This document shows, piece after piece, positions 52,431 through 61,896 of a stretch of 64,000 bases of DNA. The notes below the pieces were generated by a model. It did not search any database. It was not told the DNA's origin and saw only the letters and a program-made list of their open reading frames with translations. Position 1 is the first letter of the stretch; each line of letters opens with the position of its first letter. Position numbers and translations under genes: made by a program. The stretch lies in contig NZ_MYFO02000005.1 of the NCBI RefSeq assembly GCF_004514475.2, forward strand, positions 310,001 to 374,000. Direction: 5' to 3'. Origin of the DNA: Paenibacillus athensensis (GTDB taxonomy: Bacteria; Bacillota; Bacilli; Paenibacillales; NBRC-103111).

Positions 52431-52520
52431 AAAAGAGCGAGCATGTACAGTTCCATGCACGGCAGGGCGTGCCGGCGGCTTGCCGATCTCGATTGAACAA
52501 GGCTGCGGCACGTGGCGCAC

Positions 52521-52563
52521 AAAAAAAACCAGCCGCCGAATGATGTTCGGTGACTGGTTTTTT
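52521..52563. terminator. bidirectional terminator
   Basis: AAAAAACCAG...CCGAA and TTCGG...CTGGTTTTTT form a stem between convergent genes (51771 gene and SLH-protein gene). Confidence 0.85.
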
Positions 52564-52587
52564 AATGCTATATTTTTCAAGCTCACA

Positions 52588-54447
52588 TCACTCGTTAATC
52601 AAATCCGCCTCAATCAACAAACGGCGAACCATCACAGCCGTCTGCGCCCGCGTAATTTGCTGGGCCGGGGACAGCTTGCCGTCTGCGCCTTGCACAATGC
52701 CGAGCTTGATCGTCGAAGCCACTGCGGCTTGCGCCCAGCCGCCTACGCTCGCACTATCGCTGAAGCCGCTCAACAGAGCGGCCCGCTCGTCGGCAGACGC
52801 CTGCTCAAGCTGCGCCAGACCGGCAGCGCGATTGATCATCACCATCGCCTCGGCGCGCGTAATCGAAGCATTCGGCTGGAACGTGCCGTCCTCGTAGCCG
52901 TTAATCAATCCGTACGACGCCGCTGCCGTGACGGAAGAACGGAACCAGTCTCCGGTCCCTACGTCGCTGAAGCTTACCTGCGTGCCAGCTTTGTCGCTGT
53001 GCAAACCAAGCGCGCGCAGCAGAATCGCCGTAAACTCGGCGCGGGTAATCGTCCGTTCCGGCGCAAACGTATCGTCAGTCGCCCCTTGAAGGATCAGCCG
53101 CGAAGCCAGATCGTTCACCTCGCGCTTCGCCCAGTGCTGCTCAACGTCCGCGAACGTCTTGGGATGCCAGACGACGGCGTAGGTGCTGTTGGTCAAGCTT
53201 TTGATTTGCGCGTAATATCGGCCGTCCTTCTGCGTGATTTTCGTCGGCACGTGAACAAGATTGCCGCTTTCGTCCGCTACGACGCCGGTTGTGATTTGCG
53301 ACGGGTCCACCCCGTCGGGAATGGCGATTTCCCGTTCCACGTAGCTGTTGAACTGGCTGACCTCCACTTTTTTATCCCCATAGCTGGCCTGCAATTCAAA
53401 ATCGACCGGCGACGCGACCACGCTCATGCTGCCGCCCTTGGCCGAAGCCTGCACCTGCTGCGCCTTATCTGCCGATGCTTCGGAGATCGTGATACTGACC
53501 TTGATGTCCTGCAACGCCACTTCCTTGCCGATTTGGCCGGATACGTCGTCGATTTTGATTTGCGCTGCGGGCAGCGTATAGCTGGCCCGAGCCGTCTGAA
53601 TCGCCAGCACCGCTTCCTGGCCTTCCATCGTTTTGACAAGTTGGCCGTTCAATTCGCCGACAACCACGTCGCTTTCGTCGCTAAACGGCAGCAGGAGCGT
53701 TTTCAGCTTGTTCTGATTCAACTGCTCGATCACCTTGTCCGTATCGACCTTTAACGTCGTGACGGTTTTGTTATCTTTCTTGACGGTTGTGCTCGTCGCC
53801 GAATTTTCCTGCTCCTTGCCGTTGACGACGACCTTAACCTTCTTCTCCTCGGTCCCGGTGATCAGCGGCGCGCTGGATGGCTGCATCACCGCCACCTTGC
53901 CGGGCGTCAGCGCAACCGACAGCGCGTGCATATCGCCGTCCGTGAACGTCAGACTCTCGGGATCGGACGTATTGATCGACAAATCCTTGCTGCCCGGCTT
54001 TGTCGCGCTTTTGGCCTGGATCTGGAGACGGAACAGCTGCTGCGTGTTGGCAATCAGATGATCGCCGCCTGAGGAGTCCACCCAAATGACGCGTACCCAG
54101 CCGTTCGTATTGTCCACATACGATTTGAAGCACCCTTGGGGCGACGTTGCGCAAGCCGTATCGTCCTCGACGCCATAGGTCGGCTTGACAGCCACAACCT
54201 GCAATGCCGTTGGATCAAAATCCACCTGCATATTGTACGATCCGACCGGCGTCGCAGGCTGCTGCAGCGTCACCGGGACGTAGGTCGCCTGGCCTGTCGT
54301 GACCGTCACGTTGCCAATCGTCACCTGAATGCCCGGCATCGGCGTGGCCCATGCCGTTGCGCTTGCGGCCTGTGCCGCTGACACCGTCAGCAGCAGCGCC
54401 AGCGACGCCCGTCGCAGGGATTTCATAAGCTTCCTTGTTTCAAGCAT
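52588..54447 (-). CDS. cohesin-domain protein with three C-terminal SLH domains
   Basis: A 619-residue secreted protein. Signal peptide about 1-35. A cohesin-like beta-sandwich (about 38-185: IQVTIGNVTVTTGQATYVPV, SYNMQVDFDPTALQVV, FRLQIQ, PGKVAVM) is followed by two or three beta-rich domains (190-425) and three SLH domains at about 431-475, 493-535 and 561-611 (ITRAEF, ITRAEA, ITRAQT). SLH domains bind pyruvylated wall polymer, so the cohesin would be displayed on the cell surface. The dockerin protein gene lies 53 bases upstream in the same orientation. ATG 54447 has TGGAGG. Confidence 0.85.
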   Translation of the reverse strand: MLETRKLMKSLRRASLALLLTVSAAQAASATAWATPMPGIQVTIGNVTVTTGQATYVPVTLQQPATPVGSYNMQVDFDPTALQVVAVKPTYGVEDDTACATSPQGCFKSYVDNTNGWVRVIWVDSSGGDHLIANTQQLFRLQIQAKSATKPGSKDLSINTSDPESLTFTDGDMHALSVALTPGKVAVMQPSSAPLITGTEEKKVKVVVNGKEQENSATSTTVKKDNKTVTTLKVDTDKVIEQLNQNKLKTLLLPFSDESDVVVGELNGQLVKTMEGQEAVLAIQTARASYTLPAAQIKIDDVSGQIGKEVALQDIKVSITISEASADKAQQVQASAKGGSMSVVASPVDFELQASYGDKKVEVSQFNSYVEREIAIPDGVDPSQITTGVVADESGNLVHVPTKITQKDGRYYAQIKSLTNSTYAVVWHPKTFADVEQHWAKREVNDLASRLILQGATDDTFAPERTITRAEFTAILLRALGLHSDKAGTQVSFSDVGTGDWFRSSVTAAASYGLINGYEDGTFQPNASITRAEAMVMINRAAGLAQLEQASADERAALLSGFSDSASVGGWAQAAVASTIKLGIVQGADGKLSPAQQITRAQTAVMVRRLLIEADLINE

Positions 54448-54500
54448 AGTGAGCCTCCATCTGTTTATTAGGTCTGCAAAAGGGTGCCGGAGGAACTCGC

Positions 54501-57500
54501 CTACGGCGTATGATTTCCGATTTTGTTAAAGGTATCGACCGGGAATACGTTCCATTGGGTCGGATCGTACGTAGACGTGTCGCCGACAACGCCGGACTTG
54601 CGCACCAGCGTCCCGCCGCTGGCAAGGAAGCTTCCTGGCCCCGTGGCATTCGGATCACCGATTACGTCGAGTACCTGGCTGCCTTTTTTCAGCACGAGCG
54701 CCTTGAGAACCCGCGGCGACATATCGTAAATCACGTCGTCTTGATTGAAATATTGATAGCCGGCAGAAAACTGCCCACTTGTCGTTATGTCCATGAAATC
54801 ATAGAACGCTCCGTCGATGATAATCAGCGGCACGCCCTTATAGGCTTCCGCATTGATTTTGATTTCCGAAATCTCCATGCTCGACGTCGTGGTATTGTAC
54901 TGATAAACAAATACCGAATACGTCTTGGACGGTGCCGGGTTTGGCAAGGAGCTTGTCGGATAATACAGCTCGATGGCTACCTGATGACTGCCCGAGCCGC
55001 GCAGGAATTCCGAGAAATACATATCCGTCGTCGCCGATGTCGTAAAGCTCCAGGCAGTCGAGGATGTAATCGGCTCACTGCCAAGGCCGTTGCCGTCGAC
55101 AAATGCCCCCTGCTGCACCAGCACATAGTAGTTCGTGCCGCCGTTAAAAGCATTGTGCTGCACGGTAACGGTCGATCCGCTGACCGTCACCTTGCTCGTG
55201 TCGTTGGCGTTGATCGTCTGGATCACGGCATTGTCCGACTTGCGGTAGATCGTAATCGTTTTGCCGGCAACCGCCGTTACGTTGCGGTCAAAGGTCATCG
55301 ACAGATTGGCCGATTTGTCAATGCCCGTAGCGTTGTTCGCAGGCGTTGTATTGACTGCGTAAGGCTCGGCCAGAGCCGCAATCGTCGCTACATCGGTCGT
55401 GAGCGTACCGCCGCCGGTCAGGGCCGAAGCTTTGGCCGTCACTGTGAAGTTGGTTACGTCCACATCGAAATCGGTGCTGTCAAAAGCCAGCGTAATCGTT
55501 GCATGGGTGCCATCGGTCCGTGCAACCGAGCCGATCGTCAATCCGGAAGGCGCATTGTCCAGTTGGAAGTCGGATGCGCCCAGCGAGCCGGAGAACGTAT
55601 CTCCCGTCAACTCCAGCGTAATGACAGCTCCGTTCAAATTGCTTTCCGACAGCGGCGCTGCCGTCGTCATGTCAATGATCCGCGAGTCCGCCGCCTGGAA
55701 GTTCCAGACCGTGGTTCCGCTAACGCCGGTAAAGGCGTTGCCGGCTGCATCCACTACGGCTCCCGCTTCAATTTCCACATAGTAGTGGGTCAAGCCGATA
55801 AAGTCCGCGTGCTGAATAGTCAGCGTATTGCCGCTGAAGCTCACTTCAGGATCGGTGCCTATCGTGTATGTGGCAAAGGCCGAATCGTCTGCGGCGTTGC
55901 GGATGACAACGGTTTTGCCGTTGACAGCCGTCACTGGTTCGCTGAACGTTACGGTCAGATCGGCAGTGCGGTTTACCCGCGTGGCATTGTCCAGCGGCGT
56001 TGTGCTGCTGATCGTCGGCGCAATCGTATCCGGCGTCGTAAAGCTCCAGGCCGTCGTGCCGCTAATGCCGGCAAAAGCGTTGCCCGTCGGATCGGTGAAG
56101 GCCCCGGCGTCCACCTCCACGTAGAAGCTGCCGCCGTCGTCGAGATTCGGACTCAGCAGCGTAACCGTTGCGCCGGATATCGACACGCCGGTCGTATCAT
56201 TCGCCGTGTATTGCTTCATAATGCTGTTGTCGCCCGCGCGGCGGATGGTTACATACTTGCCGCTTGCCGCGACTACCGGCTCGCTGAATTCGAGCGTCAA
56301 ATCGGCCGTCCGCGTCACGCCCGTCGCATCGTCAAGCGGCGTTGTCGACACCAGCGTCGGCGCAATCGAGTCCGGCGTCGTGAACGTCCAAGCCGAGCTG
56401 CCGCTGAGGCCCGTATATTCATTGCCCGACATGTCGGTGAAAGCGCCCGCTTCAATCTCTACATAATACGAGCTGACTTCGTCCAGGCCCGGATTATGAA
56501 TCGTGACCGTACTGCCGCTGATCGTCACCTTCGTGGTATCGTCGGCGGTGTACGAAACTTTTTCCGTATCGTCGGCTTTGTTGAAAATTTTCACCGTCTT
56601 GCCCGCTACCGCTTTAACCGGCTCGCTGAAGGCAAGCGTCAAATCGGCCGACTTGCTGGCTGTGGTTGCAAATCTGGCCGGACCGTACGTCCCCACGGTC
56701 GGCGCGATCGTATCCGGCGTCGTAAAGCCCCAGGCTGCGCTGCCGCTAAGACCGGCAAAGCCGTTGCCTGACGAGTCTGTAAACGCGCCCGCTTCAATCT
56801 CCACGTAATACGACGTTTCGTCAACAAGACCCGGATTCTCGAACGAAACCGTCGCCCCGCTGACCGTTACCTTGCTCGTATCCGTCACCGAATAGCTGAC
56901 AATTTCGCTATTGTCAGACTGCTTGCGCAGCTTGATTGTATGTCCGGCTACAGCTGTAACCGGCTCGCTGAATGTGATTGACAGTGGCGTCGACAGCGAC
57001 ACGCCCGTCGCATCGTCGGCTGGTGTCGTCGAGCTGACTGTTGGCGCCGTCGTATCCGGTGTATCGAAGTGCCAGGCCGCATTGCCGCTCACGCCCGCAA
57101 AGCTGTTGCCCGCTGCGTCGGTAAACGCACCGGCCTCGATTTCCACGTAATAGCCGACGACCTCGTCCAGACCCGGATTGTGAATCGTCACCAACGCTCC
57201 GCTGATCGAAACGTTTGTCGTATCGTTGGCCGAATAAGAGGCTACGACGCTGTCGTCGCCCGTCTTGCGGATTTTCACCGTTTTACCGGCCGCCGCCACC
57301 ACATTTTCGCTGAATGTAACGGACAAATCGGCCGATTTGCTGGCGTTGGTGACACCGTTGACCGGCGAATACGTCAACGCCGTCGGCGCAATCGTGTCCG
57401 GCGTAGCAAAGCTCCAGCCCGTTCCGCCGCTGAAGCCCGCAAACGGATTGCCCACCAGATCGGTAAATGCGCCGGCTTCCACTTCCACATAATAACCCGT

Positions 57501-58676
57501 ACCGTCGTCCAGACCCGGATTCACGATCGTTACGGTTTTGCCGCTGACCGTCACCTTCGAGGTATCGTTCGCAGAATAGGAAGCCGCTACGGAATTATCG
57601 GAGGCATAGCGGATTTTGATCATTTTACCTGCCGCCGCCAGCACATCCTCGTTGAAGGTAGCCACGAGCGCGTCTGTGAAGCTGGCATTGGAAGCGCCAG
57701 ATTGCGGTACGGTGACGCTCAGTTGCGGCGGCGTCGTATCCGGCACCATGTTGTCCGTATGGACGCGCATCGGCGTTCCGGCTTCACCCTCGGCGTCGAC
57801 CGGCGTCACTTCAAAAAACACATAATGATCCACATCGTCGTCCTGCAGCGTGTAGGTTGTCGCTGTCGCGCCGGCGATTGCCGTGCGGTCGGAGCCGTCC
57901 TCCTGCAAACCGCGGTACCACTGGTACAGCGAAACGCCTTCGGCGTCGTTCTCGGCATCGAGGTAGCGATAGTCGCCCGTTACGGTCAGCCCCGTATGAG
58001 CCGTGCCGACAATCGTGCCCTGATCCGCTACCGGCGCATCATTGCTGCCCTTCAGCGCAACGATAAACGCCACGCCGCCGGTGACCGGCGTCTTGCCGAC
58101 GTAGCTGCTCATGAGCAGGCTGGCGTCTGCGCTTGTGACCTGCCCGTCCCGGTTGATATCCAGCCGGTTTTTCACCTCATCGGTTAACGGCAGCTTGCTG
58201 TTGACCACCTTGGTAATGTAAAGCACATCGGTTGAATTCAGGACGCCGTCGCCGTTCGTGTCGCCCAGCAGCGTAACCGTAACATCGAGATTGTCCGTCA
58301 GCGCGGTAGCGCTTTGATCCGTTCCCTTCACGGCCAGACGGAATGTCCCTGGCGATTTGACCTGCACCTGCACAACGCCGCTCGTCGCGGAGGCGTCAGC
58401 GACAGCGCTGCTGCTGGAGCTGGCGCTGATCGCAACCGGCGTATTCGTCAACTGTGGGAAATGCCCGCTTGCATCAAACGAGAACGTATCATTGGCTACC
58501 GTAATCGGCGAGGCGATCCAGCCCAGATCACTGGACACCGGCGTCATCACCTTATTGGGCAGCGTTGCGCTGACCGTAGGAGACATGACCATCGGGACCG
58601 CCATCAGCAGCGCAGTAAGCGCACTGACCGTTCTGATCCTTTGACCGGCGTTGATCTGCTTCAAGCTTTTTTTCAT
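54501..58676 (-). CDS. secreted dockerin protein with Ig-like repeats
   Basis: A 1391-residue secreted protein. Signal peptide about 1-38. A dockerin module at about 138-197 has two calcium loops, GDTNGDGVLNSTDVLYITK and LDINRDGQVTSADASLL. A beta-sandwich (205-305) leads to about seven SbsA/Big_5-type Ig-like repeats of about 105 residues (about 313-1215), each with a YYVEIEAGAFTD-like core. The C-terminus (1220-1391, FSEFLRGSGSHQVAIELY, QFNQD region, DVIGDPNATGPGS) resembles a lamin-tail/LTD-like domain. ATG 58676 follows GGGAAGG. It probably docks onto the neighbouring cohesin-SLH protein. Confidence 0.85.
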   Translation of the reverse strand: MKKSLKQINAGQRIRTVSALTALLMAVPMVMSPTVSATLPNKVMTPVSSDLGWIASPITVANDTFSFDASGHFPQLTNTPVAISASSSSSAVADASATSGVVQVQVKSPGTFRLAVKGTDQSATALTDNLDVTVTLLGDTNGDGVLNSTDVLYITKVVNSKLPLTDEVKNRLDINRDGQVTSADASLLMSSYVGKTPVTGGVAFIVALKGSNDAPVADQGTIVGTAHTGLTVTGDYRYLDAENDAEGVSLYQWYRGLQEDGSDRTAIAGATATTYTLQDDDVDHYVFFEVTPVDAEGEAGTPMRVHTDNMVPDTTPPQLSVTVPQSGASNASFTDALVATFNEDVLAAAGKMIKIRYASDNSVAASYSANDTSKVTVSGKTVTIVNPGLDDGTGYYVEVEAGAFTDLVGNPFAGFSGGTGWSFATPDTIAPTALTYSPVNGVTNASKSADLSVTFSENVVAAAGKTVKIRKTGDDSVVASYSANDTTNVSISGALVTIHNPGLDEVVGYYVEIEAGAFTDAAGNSFAGVSGNAAWHFDTPDTTAPTVSSTTPADDATGVSLSTPLSITFSEPVTAVAGHTIKLRKQSDNSEIVSYSVTDTSKVTVSGATVSFENPGLVDETSYYVEIEAGAFTDSSGNGFAGLSGSAAWGFTTPDTIAPTVGTYGPARFATTASKSADLTLAFSEPVKAVAGKTVKIFNKADDTEKVSYTADDTTKVTISGSTVTIHNPGLDEVSSYYVEIEAGAFTDMSGNEYTGLSGSSAWTFTTPDSIAPTLVSTTPLDDATGVTRTADLTLEFSEPVVAASGKYVTIRRAGDNSIMKQYTANDTTGVSISGATVTLLSPNLDDGGSFYVEVDAGAFTDPTGNAFAGISGTTAWSFTTPDTIAPTISSTTPLDNATRVNRTADLTVTFSEPVTAVNGKTVVIRNAADDSAFATYTIGTDPEVSFSGNTLTIQHADFIGLTHYYVEIEAGAVVDAAGNAFTGVSGTTVWNFQAADSRIIDMTTAAPLSESNLNGAVITLELTGDTFSGSLGASDFQLDNAPSGLTIGSVARTDGTHATITLAFDSTDFDVDVTNFTVTAKASALTGGGTLTTDVATIAALAEPYAVNTTPANNATGIDKSANLSMTFDRNVTAVAGKTITIYRKSDNAVIQTINANDTSKVTVSGSTVTVQHNAFNGGTNYYVLVQQGAFVDGNGLGSEPITSSTAWSFTTSATTDMYFSEFLRGSGSHQVAIELYYPTSSLPNPAPSKTYSVFVYQYNTTTSSMEISEIKINAEAYKGVPLIIIDGAFYDFMDITTSGQFSAGYQYFNQDDVIYDMSPRVLKALVLKKGSQVLDVIGDPNATGPGSFLASGGTLVRKSGVVGDTSTYDPTQWNVFPVDTFNKIGNHTP
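55030..57740 (-). repeat. array of Ig-like (Big_5) coding repeats
   Basis: About seven repeats of roughly 315 bases, each encoding a domain beginning DTIAPT and ending AWSFTTP. One divergent unit (about 55380-55690) interrupts the series. DNA identity between units is high in the core, so recombination can change copy number. Confidence 0.8.
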
Positions 58677-58898
58677 GCTGCCTTCCCTTCCTTTGCCCTC
58701 AAGTTAGCTTTCGCTCTTACATCGATCGTATCGACGGCTTTCTTTCCGCCGAGCTCGCAAATGTACATAAGGATAGGTTTCGACAGCTTTTTTTAAATTC
58801 CTTGAAAAATGGTGATAATCGAAGTGATTTTTAGGCCTTTAGTATTAATCCCCTTTCAGATTTATCATACAAGCAACCAAACATCACGCTGTACGCAC

Positions 58899-58960
58899 AA
58901 AAAAACCGTTGCTTTTCGTTAGCCCGAGGCACTTTCTCCTCCTAACAAAAATAACGGCTT
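58899..58960 (-). terminator. intrinsic terminator after the response regulator
   Basis: On the minus strand AAGCCGTTATTTTTGTTAG pairs with CTAACGAAAAGCAACGGTTT, followed by more T. The rest of the 58677-58968 gap shows only AT-rich sequence upstream of the dockerin gene. Confidence 0.65.
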
Positions 58961-58968
58961 GCCCGCTT

Positions 58969-59661
58969 TCAAATGCGGAAGCGATAGCCCGCTCCCCAAA
59001 TCGTCTCGATATATTGCGGATTGGACGGGTCCTGCTCGACCTTTTCGCGCAGCTTGCGGATGTGCACGGTGACCGTAGCGATATCGCCCATCGAATCCAT
59101 CCCCCAAATATGGTCGAACAGCTGATCCTTGCTGAACACCCGGTTCGGATTCACCGCCAAATACGTCAACAGATCGAATTCCTTGGTCGTAAAAACAACC
59201 TCGCGCTCGTTGACAAACACGCGCCGCGCCGTTCGGTCGATCAGCAAGCCGCGGATGCGCACCTCGTCGCTTTTCGTTTCTTTGCGTCCCATCAGCCGCT
59301 CGTAGCGCGACAGATGCGCCTTCACGCGGGCGACAAGCTCGCCCGGACTGAACGGCTTGATGATGTAATCGTCAGCGCCCAGGCCGAGCCCGCGAATCTT
59401 ATCAATATCTTCCTTTTTCGCCGAAACCATGAGAATCGGAATATCCTTCTCGCTGCGAATCCGCCGGCAGATTTCGAAGCCGTCCACCTTGGGCAGCATT
59501 AAATCGAGAATAATCAGATCGTACGCCTGGGCAAGCGCCCGCTGCAAGCCGGTGTCGCCACTTCCCTCAATATCCGCCGTATAGCCGGCGATTTCCAGAT
59601 AATCGCGCTCCAGCTCGGCGATGCTGCGCTCGTCTTCAATGATCAGTATGCGGCTGCTCAT
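58969..59661 (-). CDS. OmpR/PhoB-type response regulator
   Basis: A 230-residue regulator with a receiver domain (phospho-acceptor D53 in DLIILDLMLP, acidic IIEDE at 7-11, conserved Lys in DDYIIKPFSPGEL) and a winged-helix DNA-binding domain (about 130-228, with VVFTTKEFDLLTYLAVNPNR and TVTVHIRKLREK). ATG 59661 follows AAGGGGAC at 7 nt. It overlaps its kinase by 26 bases and ends the ABC-ABC-kinase-regulator operon. Confidence 0.93.
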   Translation of the reverse strand: MSSRILIIEDERSIAELERDYLEIAGYTADIEGSGDTGLQRALAQAYDLIILDLMLPKVDGFEICRRIRSEKDIPILMVSAKKEDIDKIRGLGLGADDYIIKPFSPGELVARVKAHLSRYERLMGRKETKSDEVRIRGLLIDRTARRVFVNEREVVFTTKEFDLLTYLAVNPNRVFSKDQLFDHIWGMDSMGDIATVTVHIRKLREKVEQDPSNPQYIETIWGAGYRFRI

Positions 59662-61147
59662 CGGTCTTGTCCCCTTCCCGTCCGCCGGCCAGCGGCAGTG
59701 CAATAAATACGGTCGTCCCTTGACCGGCCGTGCTGTCCGCCCAGATCAGGCCGCCGTGCTCGGCCACGATCTGCTTGGCGATCGCAAGCCCCAGCCCGCT
59801 GCCTCCGGTCGCGGAATTGCGCGACGGATCCGCGCGATAGAAGCGGTCGAAAATATGCGGCAGCGCCTCCGCTGGAATCCCTTGGCCGTTGTCTTCGACC
59901 TGAATGACCGCTTGGCCGTCGATCCGTTGCACGCTCAAGCGGATGCGGCTTTCCGCCTTGGCGTCATCGCGGTATTTGACCGCATTGCCGATGACGTTCA
60001 GCAACACGCGCTTGAGCTTCTCGCGGTCGGCTGTGACGTTCAGCGCCGCAGCCGGCAGCTCGGCCAGCTCAAAACGGATGTCCGAAGCCTCCATATCGTA
60101 TTGCAGCTCCTGCGCGCAATCGGCAATATAGCGATCGAGCGCCACAGTCTCGAACTGGAACGGCAGCCGTCCCAGATCCAGCTTGGAAAACAAAAACAGC
60201 TCGTCAATCATCCGGTCCATATCGACCGCCTTCGTGTAAATCGTTCGCACATAGCGGTCCAGCTTATCCGGGGAGTTGGTCACGCCGTCCATAATCCCCT
60301 CCACATACCCTTTGATCGCCGTCACCGGCGTCTTCAGGTCGTGCGAGATATTGGAGATCAGCTCCTTGCGGTTCTCCTCGTATTGCAGCTGCAGCTCGAC
60401 GGAATGCTTGAGCTTGCGGCGCATCTCCTCAAACGCCCTGCTCAGCTCGCCGATTTCGTCGCGCGACCGCGGCACAACCTCCATATCCAGATTGCCTTCC
60501 TTGATCGCTTCCGTAGCCCGCTGCAACGCGCGAAGCGGACGAATGATGCTGCGCGACACCAGATACGTCAGTGCCCCGTTCGTCAGCACCAGAATGACCA
60601 CAAACGCAATCAGCACCGACCGGGCGAAGCCGGCCAAATACCCTTGCAGCGGCGAACCGTCCATCGCAATAAAAACCGTGCCCTGACTGCCGTCACTCGT
60701 CTGAAAATCCAGCTTGTGCGTCAGCCACAGCCCTTCCCCATGCTGGTATTCCGGCGAATCCAGCTCCTGGCCGTACACCGGCAGCCCGATTCCGGCCTTC
60801 GACAGCGCCGGCAAAATCGACGATTCATACACCACGTCCTGGCCGCTGCGCACAATGAGCCCCATATTGAACTTGCTCAGCGCCTCGTCCCACTCCGTCA
60901 GCGTCGCTCCGTCCAGCAGCGAATCCGGCTGCACCTCCGCCCGCTCCTTGATCGCGGCATAGACGACCGCTTCCTGCTGCATAATATGCTTCACGGGATT
61001 TCCCTTGAAATCCACCTTGTACAAGCTCCCGATATGACCGAGAAAAACAAGACTGAGCGCCGCCAAGGCCAGCCCGAACAGCACCAGCGGCACCAGCAGC
61101 ATGGCGATATAGGAAAGCACCAGCCTCAGACGAATGGACATCCTCAA
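59636..61147 (-). CDS. sensor histidine kinase
   Basis: A 503-residue kinase: membrane helix (8-35), extracytoplasmic domain (about 40-170), second helix (174-196), HAMP (197-250), HisKA with H269 in NISHDLKTP, and HATPase with VIGNAVKYRDD, DNGQGIP and GSGLGLAIAK. It partners the overlapping OmpR-type regulator and overlaps the ABC permease gene by four bases. The input signal is unknown; bacitracin- or lantibiotic-type sensing is a common role for such operons. Confidence 0.94.
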   Translation of the reverse strand: MRMSIRLRLVLSYIAMLLVPLVLFGLALAALSLVFLGHIGSLYKVDFKGNPVKHIMQQEAVVYAAIKERAEVQPDSLLDGATLTEWDEALSKFNMGLIVRSGQDVVYESSILPALSKAGIGLPVYGQELDSPEYQHGEGLWLTHKLDFQTSDGSQGTVFIAMDGSPLQGYLAGFARSVLIAFVVILVLTNGALTYLVSRSIIRPLRALQRATEAIKEGNLDMEVVPRSRDEIGELSRAFEEMRRKLKHSVELQLQYEENRKELISNISHDLKTPVTAIKGYVEGIMDGVTNSPDKLDRYVRTIYTKAVDMDRMIDELFLFSKLDLGRLPFQFETVALDRYIADCAQELQYDMEASDIRFELAELPAAALNVTADREKLKRVLLNVIGNAVKYRDDAKAESRIRLSVQRIDGQAVIQVEDNGQGIPAEALPHIFDRFYRADPSRNSATGGSGLGLAIAKQIVAEHGGLIWADSTAGQGTTVFIALPLAGGREGDKTDEQPHTDH

Positions 61148-61896
61148 ATCTCCTTTCTCTCGAACAACGCGTAACCCGCTGTAAAAAACAATATACTACA
61201 CGCCGCCAAAAACATAAAGACGCCAGCGATATGTCCCGCCCCGGCCCCGCTGCCGATCCACAGCAGATGCCAATCGGTATACGCCGTAGGCGAATACGTG
61301 AGCGCTTGCGGAAAAAAGAACCCCGCCGCCTTCAGCGCGATATAGGCCAGCAAGCTGACCGTCAGCGCTCCGCTGCCGCTGGCGAACAGCTGCGCCAGCA
61401 GCGCAGCGCCCAGGCTCAGCGTCAGCAGCGGCGCAAACGCAGCGGCATAGGCGAGCAAGCTCTCCGCCAAGCCGCCGCCAAGCCCGGCTGCGCCGTTCAG
61501 CCACAGCCCTGCCAGCGCGGAAGCGGCGAGTCCCGCCGCCAGCAGCAGGGCGATAAAGAGCGCCAGCGCGAGCAGCTTGCCGGCGTAAACCTTGAGGCGC
61601 GTGATCGGCCGGGTCAGCGCCAGCTTCATCGTGCGGTCGCCGATTTCGCCCGCAAACTGATCCGCTGCTCCCATGAAGATGAACAGCGGAAAAAACAGCG
61701 TCGTGAACAAGCCCAGCATCACGACGGGGAAATCGCCGGCGCCGACGGACGCGATGCCGATGCCGCTTTGCAGCCGGCCCAGCAGCAGGCCGGCCGCCAC
61801 CGGCAGCAGCAGCGTAACGCCGAGGAACCACAGCATCTTTTTGCGCAGCGTCAGCTTCATCGTTTCGTTCCAAAAGCTCGCATACAAGCTAGCCAT
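61144..61896 (-). CDS. ABC-2 type transporter permease
   Basis: A 250-residue membrane protein with about six helices, starting ASLYASFWNETMKLTLRKKM, which matches the N-terminus of other ABC-2 exporters (compare the FWNE/RNE start at 4598-5551). It overlaps the ATPase by eight bases and the kinase by four. It likely exports a compound sensed by the kinase. Confidence 0.88.
   Translation of the reverse strand: MASLYASFWNETMKLTLRKKMLWFLGVTLLLPVAAGLLLGRLQSGIGIASVGAGDFPVVMLGLFTTLFFPLFIFMGAADQFAGEIGDRTMKLALTRPITRLKVYAGKLLALALFIALLLAAGLAASALAGLWLNGAAGLGGGLAESLLAYAAAFAPLLTLSLGAALLAQLFASGSGALTVSLLAYIALKAAGFFFPQALTYSPTAYTDWHLLWIGSGAGAGHIAGVFMFLAACSILFFTAGYALFERKEI

Noticed and set aside
54510-56771. 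753-codon open frame on the plus strand
   Set aside because: It is the antisense shadow of the Ig-like repeat array; its apparent repeats simply mirror those of the real gene.
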